In this document: positions 1-13,200 of the stretch, one piece after another
Layout: each line of letters opens with the position of its first letter
How positions within the stretch are numbered: the stretch's first letter is position 1
The notes under the pieces: generated by a model
Told to the model about the DNA's origin: nothing
Seen by the model: only the letters and a program-made list of their open reading frames with translations
Databases searched by the model: none
Assembly (NCBI RefSeq): GCF_037126465.1
Contig: NC_088204.1
Coordinates: forward strand, 75,949,807-76,013,806
Direction of reading: 5' to 3'
Source: Ornithodoros turicata
Taxonomy: Eukaryota; Arthropoda; Arachnida; Ixodida; Argasidae
Length of the DNA stretch: 64,000 bases
Position numbers and translations under genes: made by a program

Positions 1-1094
1 ATCCAGATTCCAGTTGCATGCATACAAAACCTGAATTATGACCTCTGCTTCCCCCCCCCCTTACTCGGGCACCAGGAAAAAGATACATGCAGCAGCACTG
101 GTGCAGCAACATCCAGGTACAGCATTCTAAACCACATCTACTGCTACAAATGGACAAGCAATGATAGTGGGAAGCTGGTCCTGGTAAAGTGTCTCACGAT
201 ACTATGGCACATCCTAGATACTTGGATCGTGGTGTTACTCTACATATTCATAGGCAGCAATATCTTCATGTGTCTATGGACTTACAGGGAATGAAACATT
301 CGAACAATTGGAGAGGGCGGTCGGTGTACCTCCCCTTATGAAAGACATCCCCTCATTGTGCGTGCTACAAGTTTCCTTTCCTCAATGCTGCTTCTTGGTC
401 ATGTATCTAAGAGATCAAAGCACCACTTCAGCCTCAACTGAGTACCACATTTTGTAAATACATATGAGTACCGTACTACTGAAATAAAAAAAAATTGCAA
501 TGGTCCTTGACTGTGCAGGCCAGTTCCGTCTGTTTTACGCTATCGCAACAGCTAACCTTTATGCCAGGCCATGTCCAGAAGCTTATTGACGTTGAGGTTA
601 TTCCCTGTGTACGGTGGCTGCTCCTTAGGCCCTGGGCAGAAGCCCTATAGCTGGAAGAGGCTAAACACGTTCACCGCAAGAGATTCAGTGAATTAGTCAC
701 TAAAACACTGTCAACCCTGCAAAGGATTGACTGCAAGTGGACGACACAAGGATTTCAGTAAATGTGTACTAGCAGACATACCTAGAATTTTAGGATTTCG
801 GTGTCTTATTCCGCATGAATCGGTGGATTTATAGTGGCAGAGTGATGGGGAAACAAACACGAGTCTCTTGTGCACATGGTAAACAGTACTCGAGGTCCTT
901 TAGCCATTTAAACTATATATGAGGTGCCAGAGAAGGATTAAAAAGGTTGGGACACTTTCGTACACGTGGTTCTTGTATTACGGGTGCATGTATTCCATAC
1001 CGTAATACCGTTGAACAAATAATTATGCCGGTGCACTCTGAAAAACGATGGTGGTGGCGGTGGTACTGCTTAAAAATGATGGTGGTGATGGTGG

Positions 1095-1262
1095 TGGTAA
1101 AAGGACTCGCCGTTGTCGGGCTCACCGATGTGGGCAACGTCACGACTGACGCCCTGCGGAATATGCGTCCTGGGTAGACTTCTGAGGGAACTGTGCCGAC
1201 GTATGTCTGAAAGCGTCTGAAGACCCCCCGCCCCCAACCCAGGAAAAAAACCCCAAACAGCT
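1095..1262 (-). mobile_element. Head-less SINE copy (body only)
   Basis: GTGGGCAACGTCACGACTGA and GGGAACTGTGCCGACGTATG match the body of the SINE at 57825-58058 over about 160 bases in the same orientation. It ends at the CCCCAAACAG junction, so the tRNA-derived head is missing. Confidence 0.65.
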
Positions 1263-2193
1263 TAAAAATGAGCTTCACCTAGCACTCTCAACAGCACTCT
1301 CCTAGCCAACCACCATCGCGACTGTCATCGTTCGTTCTCCCGCTTTACTCAAATCGGTGCGAGGGAGGGGGTATGTCACATTCTTTTTTCTTTGTTTTTC
1401 TTTTTTTGGTGAGCTCTTTCACCATCACCACTTTTTGTTTTGCCTTTTACGGTTCATAACTGACACAAACATGGCGTACGGCCCCAGTTTTCATCAAACC
1501 AAGGGCGAGACGTTGTCATTCGGGATTATGGTTGGCTAGGAGCGTGTTATGCAGTCAAGCTCTGTTTTTACAGTGTAGGATGTGTGCCTGAAATGTTTCG
1601 TAATTGTGCTTGCGAATAATTAGGGGTGCCCTTCGAAACCCCTATACAACTACACAGAATGGCCATGCTGCTTTATACTTTTAGTGAACCCAGAGAGCTA
1701 ATGTCGTTGTATCACAGGTATTGCTTACATTGCATGTTTCATACAAGCAAGTCTATTTCGTGCTGCGCTTTGCAGCAACAAATTTATCCATGCTGATCGG
1801 TTAAGTTGCATGAGCATTCGAGAAAAACTGTATATATGCAAAAGGAATATGCATAAAAAATATTTGTTATTCTTTTTTTTTTTTTCAGGGTTCGAATAAC
1901 TTCACGTTGCTAGTAGCAGTGCGCTGTTTGTACGAGGTAATGCAGAGTGAAGACGAGCCATTAGTGCCCGCTGACGGGTTATGATGGATGTGACAAGTCC
2001 TTCAAGCAGCCAGCTCCTGGAGGGGATATTTGGCCCATCAGGACCCCATCAGGATCCCCTGGTGGAGTAGCATTGGTCCATCACGACCCTTCAGGGCGCC
2101 TTGACGGAGCGCGGAGTGGACCACGCTATCCATTACAATCCATCAGGTACTCTAAAAAATTAATTCATGGGCCACGAGACAGTTTTCCTATAG

Positions 2194-2530
2194 ACCTCTC
2201 CCCGTTTGTAAACAAATGACGTCACAGAGCCCTGGACCGGTATCTAGAAGATGTAGGTTCGAACCCTACAGCTGGCTAACCTTTTCGGTGACTTTCATCT
2301 TTCTTCGACGTCATAGTGTTCGACAATGCCACCAATTTGGTAGACTTGAATTACGCTCGAAGCCCGAAAAGCCCGAAAGCCACGGTCTTGAGGGGATTAC
2401 GATGGTCCCCGAAAGGGAGGCGACCTTCGGTCCTATTTTTCTTTCAATAGGAGGCAGCGAACAAGTGCCCATTCGTGGAACCCCGCTCTCCCCTTTCGAT
2501 TTGTTTCGGTTTCAGTCTGTCTATCAACGC
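2194..2530 (+). repeat. Interspersed repeat family A, copy 1
   Basis: TAGACCTCTCCCCGTTTGTA at the start and AGGAGGCAGCGAACAAGTGC, TTGTTTCGGTTTCAGTCTGT at the end are shared with 23793-24055. Copy 1 has extra bases near 2226-2310. No ends with terminal repeats were seen. Confidence 0.7.
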
Positions 2531-2872
2531 AAACTGGAATCCTGCTGTTGCGATGGCATATTTATCCATAAAAAGGTATTTTTTTGTCCATCCAATAACT
2601 GAAGAAATGCGTTATTTGAACGTCCTTCTTTTTCTCCTTCTGAAGTTTTATTCCATCGCGTGAAAGAAGAGACGAGTAAGTAGAAGAAGTAGAAGTTCGA
2701 GGAACCACTTTTGTTCCGACGTTCTCCGTAGGTGAGCTCCCCTTTTTTTGTGTTCCCCGGCACTGGGAGGTTTAAGACTATTAAGAAGTTAAATAGCATA
2801 ACACGAATACGTTTCTGCAAAAGCGACACGAGGAAAACGCCACGGAGCACACATTTTCCGCGTGATATTAAT

Positions 2873-3373
2873 ACAGGGTGTGTGCAGATAAAGTAGCCCC
2901 ACATTTTCGCAAGTAGCGCGTTCCCTGCATACCGTACGAACTTCCGGCGGCGCGCGACGGTGCATTGATGTAGTCCAAATCGAGAAAAAAAATCGTGCTA
3001 ACCCAACTCTGCGCAACGAAATTGTTAACAACGCGAACTTCACTCCGTGTATTTCCAAAGGGACATGGCAGTGTGGCACAGTTACAACGCCCTACCGCTG
3101 GGGGGTGCCACTCATGCAGAAACAAAACGAGATCTGGTACGCCTAGCGGTAGCTAGGCGCAACTGTGCCGTGGCCGCCATATTGACTTCTGCGTAGGAAA
3201 ATCGGGATGCACGAAAAGCAACGTTTGCATGGATAACTTCTGTGTTATGTGGAGTTTGGTTACTACGATTTTTTTGTTCGTTTTCATCGTATAAATGCGT
3301 CATCCCGCGCCACCGGAACCAGCGAACGCCATACGTGCATAAATGTGTATCTACTTTATCTGTACCCACCCTA
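2873..3373. mobile_element. MITE with CAGGGTGTG...CAGATAAAGTAG ends
   Basis: CAGGGTGTGTGCAGATAAAG at 2874 is mirrored by CTACTTTATCTGTACCCACC ending near 3372. TA flanks both ends. No coding capacity was seen. Confidence 0.6.
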
Positions 3374-3641
3374 TACATCACCTTCACGCTAAGTATTTCC
3401 TTTGGAAGTGCGAATTTCCTGAAAAAAATCGTTTACGGATTCGTTTATTCGTTATGCGCGCAGCGGCGGCGATCGCGCCCATGCTACTCCAGGCGTGTGG
3501 TGACATCAAGTCAGTCAGGCCTTTTGATTGGCTGGCGAGAATCGTCTGCTAACAAGAACGACCCGTCGAGACGCGGGAGGGATCACGCGAACTAACTGCG
3601 AAAAGAAGAAAGAGAACAGAAGGTGCGAATATCTGCTTCTA

Positions 3642-3952
3642 GTACAGGTTGGGACAAAAGTTTCCGGAATACGCAAGCGGGGTACTTTTTCTTCGGTGCG
3701 ACACGATAGCGGCTGGCGGAAGCGAGTACGTTCACACTTTCGGAGGGGTGGAAGGGTGCGCTGCAAGCGGCACACAACGGTAGCTCCCGCTTCCCAAACA
3801 CACCCAAGCGACACCGGAACTACTACTGTGTGTCGCTAACAGAACACGATTCCACCCCTCCGAAACAGTGAACTCACCCGCTTCTGCCGGCTGCTAGGGT
3901 GTCGCACAGAAGAAAAGGTACCCCGCTCGGGTTTTCCCCAAATTTTTGTACA
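3642..3952. mobile_element. Foldback MITE family B, copy 1
   Basis: Starts GTACAGGTTGGGACAAAAGT. Its left half (TTTTTCTTCGGTGCGACAC, CGGAGGGGTGGAAGGGTGCG) is inverted in the right half (CCACCCCTCCGAAACAGTGA, GTGTCGCACAGAAGAAAAGG). The last about 30 bases are eroded compared with the other copies. It lies just 5' of the GH31-like first exon. Confidence 0.75.
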
Positions 3953-4181
3953 AAAAACGTGTACTAATGCTTCCCCTCCAGACATATTTCTTTTCGAGTA
4001 CCTCCAGGCGCCTTTAAGACCCTGTAGGAATGAGACCTTAGTAAACCACGTCAATGATAGCCTGTCCAGCGAGACGTTATAAACACGTTGAGAATGAAAC
4101 GCCGGTGCGACTTTCTTGCCATGTGTCCCAATTGACCCACGTTCACTTGATGTACCACCATGTTTCTGACAGACAAGCCAA

Positions 4182-4285
4182 ATGTCGCTTCGGCGACTCT
4201 TCCTCCAACACAAGCGCACTGCCAAGTGGCCCTTCATTCTGGTCATCTTGGCCTGTGCGGTTCTATGGAAGGCTCTCTCGTCCAG
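4182..4285 (+). CDS. GH31-like gene, exon 1: start and signal anchor
   Basis: Starts at ATG 4182 after an in-frame TGA at 4167-4169. Encodes MSLRRLFLQHKRTAKW followed by a hydrophobic run (PFILVILACAVLW) and KALSS. Basic residues before one hydrophobic segment and no obvious cleavage site suggest a type II (N-in) anchor, as in intestinal maltase-glucoamylase. The donor is TCCAG/GTGAGT; the exon ends in phase 2. Confidence 0.75.
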
Positions 4286-7200
4286 GTGAGTCCACGTGTG
4301 CTCGACACTCATGTAGCCGCAGTTGCTTCGCGGTGTTAACACGCGACCACAGAACAGAGGAATGTTCCAAGTGAGGATATACGACGTCTCGCAACATCCC
4401 CGCGCCATCGCCTCTTCAATAATTCACCATAGAGTGTAATCCTAATGGGGCACTAAAGCGTAAAAAATATTTCTTCGCCATATGAGAGATTCCGTCATCA
4501 CGAGAATAATGCAAAAGTAACGAGATCCCCTTTCCTTCAGCCGAATCGGCTCAAAACGTCAAATGTACGTCACACCCAGCGCATCCAATTATCAAAGCAA
4601 ATATATTGCGGGGACTGTTCCTTCCGCATGTCTTTGTCCAATCAACGCGGTGCTCCGACTTGGCTGCGATGCGTACTGGAACACCTCGCCGGGCGGAAGC
4701 TTTCGTAAATTTTAAATGCGTTCGCATTAGAACCCTCAAGTTGGAAAACTGTGACCATCTGATGGATGTGTGAAGCCTCGGAGAAAACCTCACTTCTCCC
4801 TTCCTCCACCCATACCCGCGTGCTGTGCATGCACACTGGTAGAGGGAAGACCTCTCTTCTGGAAGCGCGGCGAAGGGGCAACTATTCTGGAAGGAAGACT
4901 TGCGCTGCTGTTGCGGTTGTGTAGTTAGTAGTAGTTAGTAATCGCTAGGGGGATACAGATGGATAGGAATGTATAGGGTGGGTGAGGGGTGTGGGTGGGC
5001 GGAGCTACCAAGTCTCACTGCGAACGCGGTCTCGAAGTGGCAAATGGGACGTTTCATCATTATGACACATCCATTCGTCATTTTGACGTGACACTCCTCA
5101 TTACACGCACCTCACAATTAGCGCGCACTTAATGTTCTCCCCACGTTGCATTGCGAGTGTATCCGAAATAATGAACATTGGGTACGGAATATACGTGCTT
5201 CCAGTAGCCTATGAGACCCACAAACACAGTCTTCTTTGAGTAGTTTTTGGACTATGGAAACCAATTGCTTTGACGTCTCAACGAGATATCGGCTGGTCAG
5301 TGCGCATGCCCAGAAAGCCCGAAAATTTTTTTTTTCTTACCTTGTGGGGCCCCAAAACGCATGTATTCGCGAACCCCCTGTTGTCCCTTCTAGAAAAATG
5401 TGATAATGTAATCTCCACAGGTACGAAGAAGAGCTGCAACCACGCCTGGACGGTGCTGCTGGTAAGGTCAAGAACGATGCCGTTGCAAGTAAACACTGGG
5501 TTAGTGGGCTCTTTCAGACACTTTGCTAGGTCGTCCTTCGTCGGAAGAAGCGCATGCTCATCAATGTTTCAAGAAGACAGGAAGAACCGTTTTCCGCGAC
5601 AATTTTTCGGGGTGTTCCACAAATTTTGCAGTTCTTTTAAGGAATGTAACCTTTAAGAAAGCATGGAAGTGACATTTAACCTGGCTCAAAACCCTGCTTC
5701 ATGTGTGAAGCTGTCCAGCGGGAGTCACCTATTTTCGCTCTGCTGCGTATTGTCACTGCGCAATAAAATTTACAAAAGACAGTCCGAGAAAGCAGTCGTG
5801 GACGAGAGACACGAGCCTCGCCTGACGTAGAAACTGCTCAATGCCTTTCTTTTGTTTTTTTCTTTTCGGCTCACGCGCCGCTTATACATGCTTGAGCTGT
5901 GCTGTTGGACGTCACTGGTCACGTGCCGGAGCCCGTGATACGTCACGAAGTCTTCTCGTTCGCCGATGCGCTCTTTGCATGTGGAGAGGGCATTTTAAAG
6001 ACGCGCCAAACACAGCCTTGCGCGTGCATTTTATTCGTTGCAGAAGACAGCGCTCCGAAAAGGAAAAAATATTTTTGGGGCCACTTCCATGCTCCTTTAA
6101 TTTTAATACGACCGATCCGTATAGAACACAAAATTAAGGGAAAGGGAGCAATAACTAATGTGTGCCTGTTCCTGTACAGCAGCCATTGGAGGACCTCGCA
6201 GAACTACCGGCGTGCACTTCGGTGCTGATCAAATCACGTCTGGACTGTCACCCCGACGAAGGAGTCACGGAAGAGCGATGCCGAAAGCGTGGCTGCTGCT
6301 GGGACGCTTCCAGTGCACGTGAGCGAATACTTTGAACAGCCCTGCCACAAACGGTAAGATAAAATGAATTAATCGCGCTCTCTAAACGGGCACAGGAAAT
6401 GCGCCTCCCTGCTACATGCCTGACGGCTACACGGCTTTCGAGTTGTCGTCCAGACAGACCACCGCAGGTCTGGAGGTGATGCTGCAACGCATCTATCCAT
6501 CGGGTATTTCGGGCAGCACAATGCAGCTTAAAGTACTCGTCTATCACTACTACGACGACGTCGTTCGCATTAAGGTATACGGCTCTTCTTTCTGAGATTT
6601 GGTGACAGCGGTGAATACGAGGACACTCAATTATAAGACCATGTTCGCTCCCCTATGTTGCTGAAATAAATGCGTTTAGCCGGAGAATGGACTCCAAAGA
6701 ACTTTCGCGCAAGCTCCTTCATTCAAAATCGACGTACAGTCGAACCTGGTTAATGTCACACTCGTTAATACGACATACCCGCTATATGACCATTTTTCTC
6801 CGGATCCGTTTTCTGCCAGTGGCATCGCGGCTAAGTCTTGTTCGTTAATATGACATTTCGTTTTACAATAACATTTGACAAATGATCGCTATTTTCAGCA
6901 CAACTGGGGTACCCTGGTTATCGTGACAGTTAAGCCACTGAACCGACGGTTCTCCTTACCTATATCGGCCGAAACGGCGGCCCGCTTTCGGTGTGACTCA
7001 TGATGCCCCTGTCTGACGTGCTTATAAAAGGCCAGTGTCCTCGGTCATATGGACAGAATGAGCTGCTGCAATCATACGGCACCTACCGTGTATTCACACG
7101 AGAGACATTCCCTCGCGGAAGACGCGAAAAACGTCATAGCTTTCTGAGCGCGAGCTCTCAACGTCCAGTGTTCACGTACACTGCTAACCATGGGGAACAT

Positions 7201-10200
7201 CCTGCGACACGGCCAGAAGATATTTCGTAGCAGACGACAGGAAAGACGCCGACGGTGTCGTCTGCGAAGTGTCGTCTGCTAGGTGCGCAGTATGCTACTC
7301 CCGATATTCCGCACCGTGTGAATGCTAACATAACACGAGACGGAACTTAGTCTCTGTGATCGGTGTTTTTGCCTTTTCTTCCACTAGAATCCTCCGTGAG
7401 GATGTCGCCCGTGTGAGTACACAGTTATCTAACGTGTCTCAGAACAAGACCAAGTGAGTAGAGCTGACTGTCGGAATGAAAAAGGAGATATGCGTCAGAT
7501 CGGGAATAACACTAAACAAAAGTGTTTATCAGACTTTTACAAAAAATATAAAAGAAAGTGTTGCACACTGTTTTAAAATGCCTGATTATACAAGCTTGCA
7601 TAATTTTCTACTTTTCAAAGCTTAGGTAAAGCGCACGGTACAGGTTGGAGAGAAAAGTGAACACACGAGCGGCGTACTTTTTCTTCGGTGCGACACCCTG
7701 ATGGCTTTCACAAGCGGGCGAGTTCATCGTTATGCGGGGGGGAACAGTGCGCTGTTAGCAACGCACAGCGGTTGCTTGCACTTGCAAGGCGCAACCAAAC
7801 GACGCCACAACTGCCACTGCGTACCCTTCCACCCCTCCGAAACAGTGAACTCACCCGCTTATGGCAGCCACCAGGGGGTCGCACCGTAGAAGAAGTTCGT
7901 CGCTCGCGCGTTCCATAAACTTTTGTCGCAACCTGTACGACATCGCAAGGGTCGTAACATCGTGTTGTTCGGTAATATGACAAAACGCTTTGTGACCGGA
8001 ATCTGCGGTAATAGCCATAGTCATATTTACGAATTTCGACTGTATTTCCACAGCTCTGCGTATTTTGCCATGACGTTTGGTAGCGATCCTGCCCCTACTG
8101 ACACATATCGATGCACCTCACATATTTCTATCACTCGAAGCCTTCAGACTTTGGGTACGGTGTATGAGTGGCCACATGACTCCTGAGCTACCGTTTCAAG
8201 CATGAGCATGATTCACCGACATTTCGCAGATACTACTCGCGCGTACATGGTGTGCGACTAAATAAAAAAGACGTTTTCTCGAGACGGCGTTGTTGGAATT
8301 CGCTATTTCCTTTCGTTACAGATACGAAGAACTTACAACGAGGAGTACGAACCGCTTGTGCCACCCATATCGAATGCTGCACATCTAATCTTTACTAAGA
8401 ATCCTTCCATTACAATCGACAAGGGGACCCTTATTGTCAACGCTGCACCTGACAGGTGACTTTGTTAAACATACTTCGCCACCGCCACTCGGTGGCTCTC
8501 TGAAGTTTTGCCGACAACACGCACTGGTGCCAAAGGGGCATAGATGACACTTGTGCACTCTTCAGTCATAGGTCGTCATGGTTATTATCAGATATCATAA
8601 CATGAACCTCTGAACAGCAGCATCGCCCATAGTCCGCAGCGTCCTCCTCCAGAATAGGAAGTGTGAGGGGGGGGAGCGGAATGCTGTATGCTTTGCTCGC
8701 TCCTCCAAAAAATCCTCGCAACTCCCAAGAAGAGCGTCCCAAGTAAAATTTAAACAGTATCAGTTTTATTGAATCACCGTATGTAAATGAGCCCCCAATA
8801 CTCAGTTCTTTTCTGATGTCTCGGGGAGACTCACTGAAAAGAAAACTTCATACCGGCGAACAACAATATAACAAACATGAAGTTTGACGTTTCGAATCTC
8901 ATTCGAGTTTAGTCATCAGAATAAAATACCACAAGCTGCAGGTCCCATTCTATGTATCAAGTGTGCGTAGCATTCCGGTAGGAACGCACCCTTGATACAT
9001 GGAAAGGGACCTGCAGCTTGTGGTCTTTCATTCTGATGATGAAATTCGAATGCGATTCGAAACGTCAAACTTTTTGTTTGTTATACTGTGTGTTGCGTAT
9101 GCCCAATGAAGATGGCAATCCGGTATTTGGACTATTTTCACGCAAAGAAAGGTTTCGATAGCGCCAGCTATTTACGCATCATACGCCGGTATACGCACAT
9201 ATATGTATTTCTCGGCGTGATATTCCTCTTCAGGAACTGCCACACAGTATATTGTCTCTGGGAATACGCATTTCCTCCGAAACTGATTTTACAAGTATGT
9301 GCATACGGAGCCGAACTCTGCCAGCACCTTCCGGTATGCTGTGACGTCAGCTCATCCGAGCACTTCAATTTGAAGACGAGAATCACCTAGTACAGCAAAG
9401 AAGCAATGCCATTGGTCCACAGCTCTGTCAGACTTGCTATAGAAATCGTAATGGCAAAAAGAGAAATAGGAAAAAATCACATGATGCCACGGACTGGCTT
9501 CCGAGGGAGAGAGTTTGTCCGACGCTCGAGGCAAAGAGCTCGCACCAGGTCTGCTCACTGCACACGTACTCTGGGTGCGAATATGTACCCCTGGGCTAGC
9601 AATTTTAATCTCTGCTCCTCCTAACCTATCTTTTATGTAATGTTATATGTTTACATAAATGTGATACCTGAGCAATGTCAAAAGTGACTACTTCAATGCT
9701 AAACTCTCTTTCTCCAGAGGATCTTTCGTCTTCCACTTAGGCAGCTTCATCTGCAGCACAAAGGTGAACCAGATCAAGGTTCAAGTCCCAGCAACCATGG
9801 TCTATGGCCTGCAGTCCAAGCACGGCTCGTACTTTGCCAAGTTCACTGAACGATCTGCGCACAGTTTTTACTCCTTCGATGATGACTCGGCTCACGGAAA
9901 GGTGATCTCCCTTAGGCAGTGCTATGAGTGCCACCTATCGTGTGCTCGGCGTTCCCCGCAAGGACCACAAAGCAGTAGTGACAAGCGATTAGGTTCGAAC
10001 GAATATACCCTCTCTGATGCTGACTTAGGCATGTCGCAATTATTGCGAAGTCACACGATAACGTGTGCAGGTTGATTCCGTTCGTCTGGCAGCATATCGT
10101 GCTAGGAGAGGCACTGGTCACTCATACAACTAGAAAGATTGGTTGAAGAAGCAGTGAAAGCCCCCTTCCATCGATTGGTTTTTGGCTGCAACGAATTGTG

Positions 10201-13200
10201 TGTACTCTTGCGCAAGAAAGATTATTGTAGCTGCGCACATGTACTCAGGTAGTTGTAGTCATAATCTGCTCACCCCTAAAGAAGGGTGATGGTCACCCTG
10301 TGAAGATAGGTGATGTTGACGTCACTCTGGAAATATACCCAGTAGGACGATAGCAGCGCGACGACCCGTGCAGAGCGCACAGATATAGGAAATGAGACTT
10401 CGTGGCTGTTGGCTATGCTGGCACTACGTCAAGATATGATTACGTCGTGCCAGGAGATTGTGCCAGGTATCCAAGGTTACTTGCCCAGTGAAAATAGTGA
10501 GACTGTCTGCACGGTTTTGAGACACAATAGGTGTCCCGCAGCTCCGTCGTCTCTCGTTATATTAACCTATAGGACTATGCAGTCAGACGTGTACTTGTGA
10601 TACAGGAAAATGAGTCACTATCGTTCGGAGGCCATCCCTTCCTGCCTCTGCTCGATGCTGACACCAGCACCGCATCTGGAATATTTCTGTGGACCTCGAA
10701 CAGCATAGGTGAGTTTCCCAAGAAGATTCCACTAATGAATAAACAGCCCGGTTGCCTGTGGCACGCACGGGCACCGCATCATTCTCGTAGAATATTGCTG
10801 GTGTATAATATATCTAGCATATCATTGCTTTGCATTTTGTGGTCTTAGACTTTGAAAAGATAAAGAGAACAGTGCTGACGGCTATGTAGCTCATGTCAAA
10901 GGGGGTCTTCACCAAGAGTTTTCCATATAAATGTCTCTAAATAACAATAGTTATGCAAAGATTTTGTTGCGTACATATACACTGATCGGCGATGATCGAA
11001 TGTCACGAAAAGCCAAAAGTTCTGGGCAACCTCTCAGCCTCTGACTTGAGACCAGGGCCTGACCAACAGACATGAAATATTTATTGGCTCGACCCCGTAC
11101 CAGTGAAACGTGGTCGAGTGCCACCCGCCCCATAATATTACGTGCACACAACTGTTGGCCATACTGTACTACTGTTGCCATAGATAGTAACCTTTAGCCG
11201 CATGTGTTAGATATTGGAGGATTGACTGGAAACTGCGGCCTCCGCGGAAGCAGCGGACCGTTCCGTGTACGGGCTTCTTCGAAACCGCTGTGCATGCATT
11301 TATGAGCGATGTTGCAGCGTCGTGCTGGAGGCTCGAAATAGAGTTCATGTCTATAGAGTGCATTGCTGGGCGAGAGTCCATGTATCAAAATGACGCTTGT
11401 ACCTTGAGGCTAACAGGGTTCTCTCATCAAGCGATACCACATTTACCATTTTATTCAGTCATGACCCTGGCGGAGGACAAGTCACTTACCTTCAAAACCG
11501 ACGGTGGCACCATGGACTTTTTCCTGTTCCTGGCGCCAACCCTGAAGGAAGTCGTCCGAGACTACCAGCGGGTGGTGGGCTTCCCCGCAATGCCTCCGCA
11601 ATTTTTGTTCAATATTAAGAATGACAAAGACGTGTACCAAAACCCTGACACATACTTCCTGTATAAGAGTGTAAGTCCATTTGCTGGAGCTAAGGGAGGT
11701 AGGGTGTCCAAGTAGTATAAGGTAGGGCGGCTAAAGGAGCTATTCGCTGCGAGATCAACCTATAGGGGGCGACACTATAGGTTGATCGCCTTTCTAGAGT
11801 GGATAACACGCCGGCCGATGTCCGGTGTTGATTGTTCTTTTCCACATTTCTTGGGTATGTTCACCAGGGGAGCTATTCTCATCAAAGTAAGCTACCTGCT
11901 TACTTTACACGTCACGAGCTGTTGGGCTGAGCCACCGCGACAAGCTCCGCCTGAACGATCCGCCCATTTCTAGGGACATTTATCCCCAGCGCATACACAG
12001 CGTGTAGAGCATCACAGCTTAGACCTACAGTGGTGCTGTGTACTGGATTTAAATAGGTTGTATGGGAAAAAAGGAGAAACAATAGTACATCGGTTTAAAC
12101 GTGCAGGAATAATTATGACGTCCTGATATTACAGTTGCTATAGAATATCTCTCATGAACGAGCTCTGGCAGTTTTGACGTGACATGTTTGACGGCGGGCT
12201 GCCGCCGCCGCTGTCTTTTTTACAGTCAAAAAGTGGCGCCGCACTCAATACCGTGCTTCTATGAAGAACATTGCTCTTTGAAGTTGTCCCCTCGCTGTCC
12301 CTAGATTTTTCCTAGCTTGCGGGATCATGTTAAGAGGTACGTCATTTTGACGTAGGCAGTGACGTAGTATCTTACTTTTTGCGCTGAAAAGTAACCACCG
12401 AAAAGAGGGTGATCACTTTGAACGGGGACGGCGGTAACGAGGAGAATGGTGTACATGCCTCGGACTATGACATTTATTTGACTCCAAATACGTTTCCACG
12501 ACGGCGGAAATGGCGCATAGTGCATAAATATTTGCATTTCGTTGGAAGAATGATCGGACGATCCATGCTCATTGCCGTGGTTCGTGCTTCACCACAATGC
12601 ACCGCTCTCCGATACAGAGTCGTTCGTCATATCGACGACTGAAGCGATGACGTCTATCATTAAACTACTAAAAGTCTGTCCCTTACACAGACAGAATTAA
12701 GAATAATGTAGTGGTCGTTTCGTGCTACTTTCTCACACGACTCATTACATGAGGGGGGGGCGTTGTCCGGGTTGTGGACAATGAAAGATACGAATGCAAG
12801 GCGACGACAACAAAATCAGTGTCACTTAATAACAAATGGCGCCGCAGAGGCGTTGCGCGTAAACAAGAAATGACATAAGAAACTGTAGGGGGATCTTGGG
12901 CAAGCAGGAGCGCCACCCCACTGTTTACTTGTTCGCTATCTCGCTCACAACGCGATCGCTACACAAGATTGTTTTCCTATTTTTACCCCGTGGAAGTTTT
13001 GTAGATATTACTATCAAGCAAGTGAACTTGTCATGACCACTTTTCTCCGCATTCCTCCAACCTTCTCTTTCAAGTTGTAGTCTTCCGTTTCCGGGGAGAC
13101 AATCTAAGGGCGGGAAGGGCGGTATCATGATGATCGTATCGTGAAAACACACACACAGCAGTAAGGCTATACGATCAAATGCTCGACTATTGGCTAACGG

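Larger units (their letters stand above)
1..4181. other. Region before the GH31-like gene, no gene recognised
   Basis: Contains a SINE body, family A copy 1, a MITE at 2873-3373 and family B copy 1. Short frames here have no recognisable family or splice context. The promoter and 5' leader of the GH31-like gene should lie near its right end, but no clear element can be named. Confidence 0.6.

Noticed and set aside
2216..2602. 128-codon plus-strand frame
   Set aside because: Lies in interspersed repeat family A, which recurs at 23793-24055 with the frame broken.
3836..4408. 190-codon minus-strand frame
   Set aside because: Overlaps the GH31-like first exon antisense and a MITE; no recognisable family, starts and ends in repeats.
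6180..6201. Exon 3 starting at 6180
   Set aside because: Would leave phase 0 against phase 1 of exon 2; kept only as an alternative.
9088..9390. 100-codon plus-strand frame
   Set aside because: Intronic, begins in the edge of a MITE, no family similarity.
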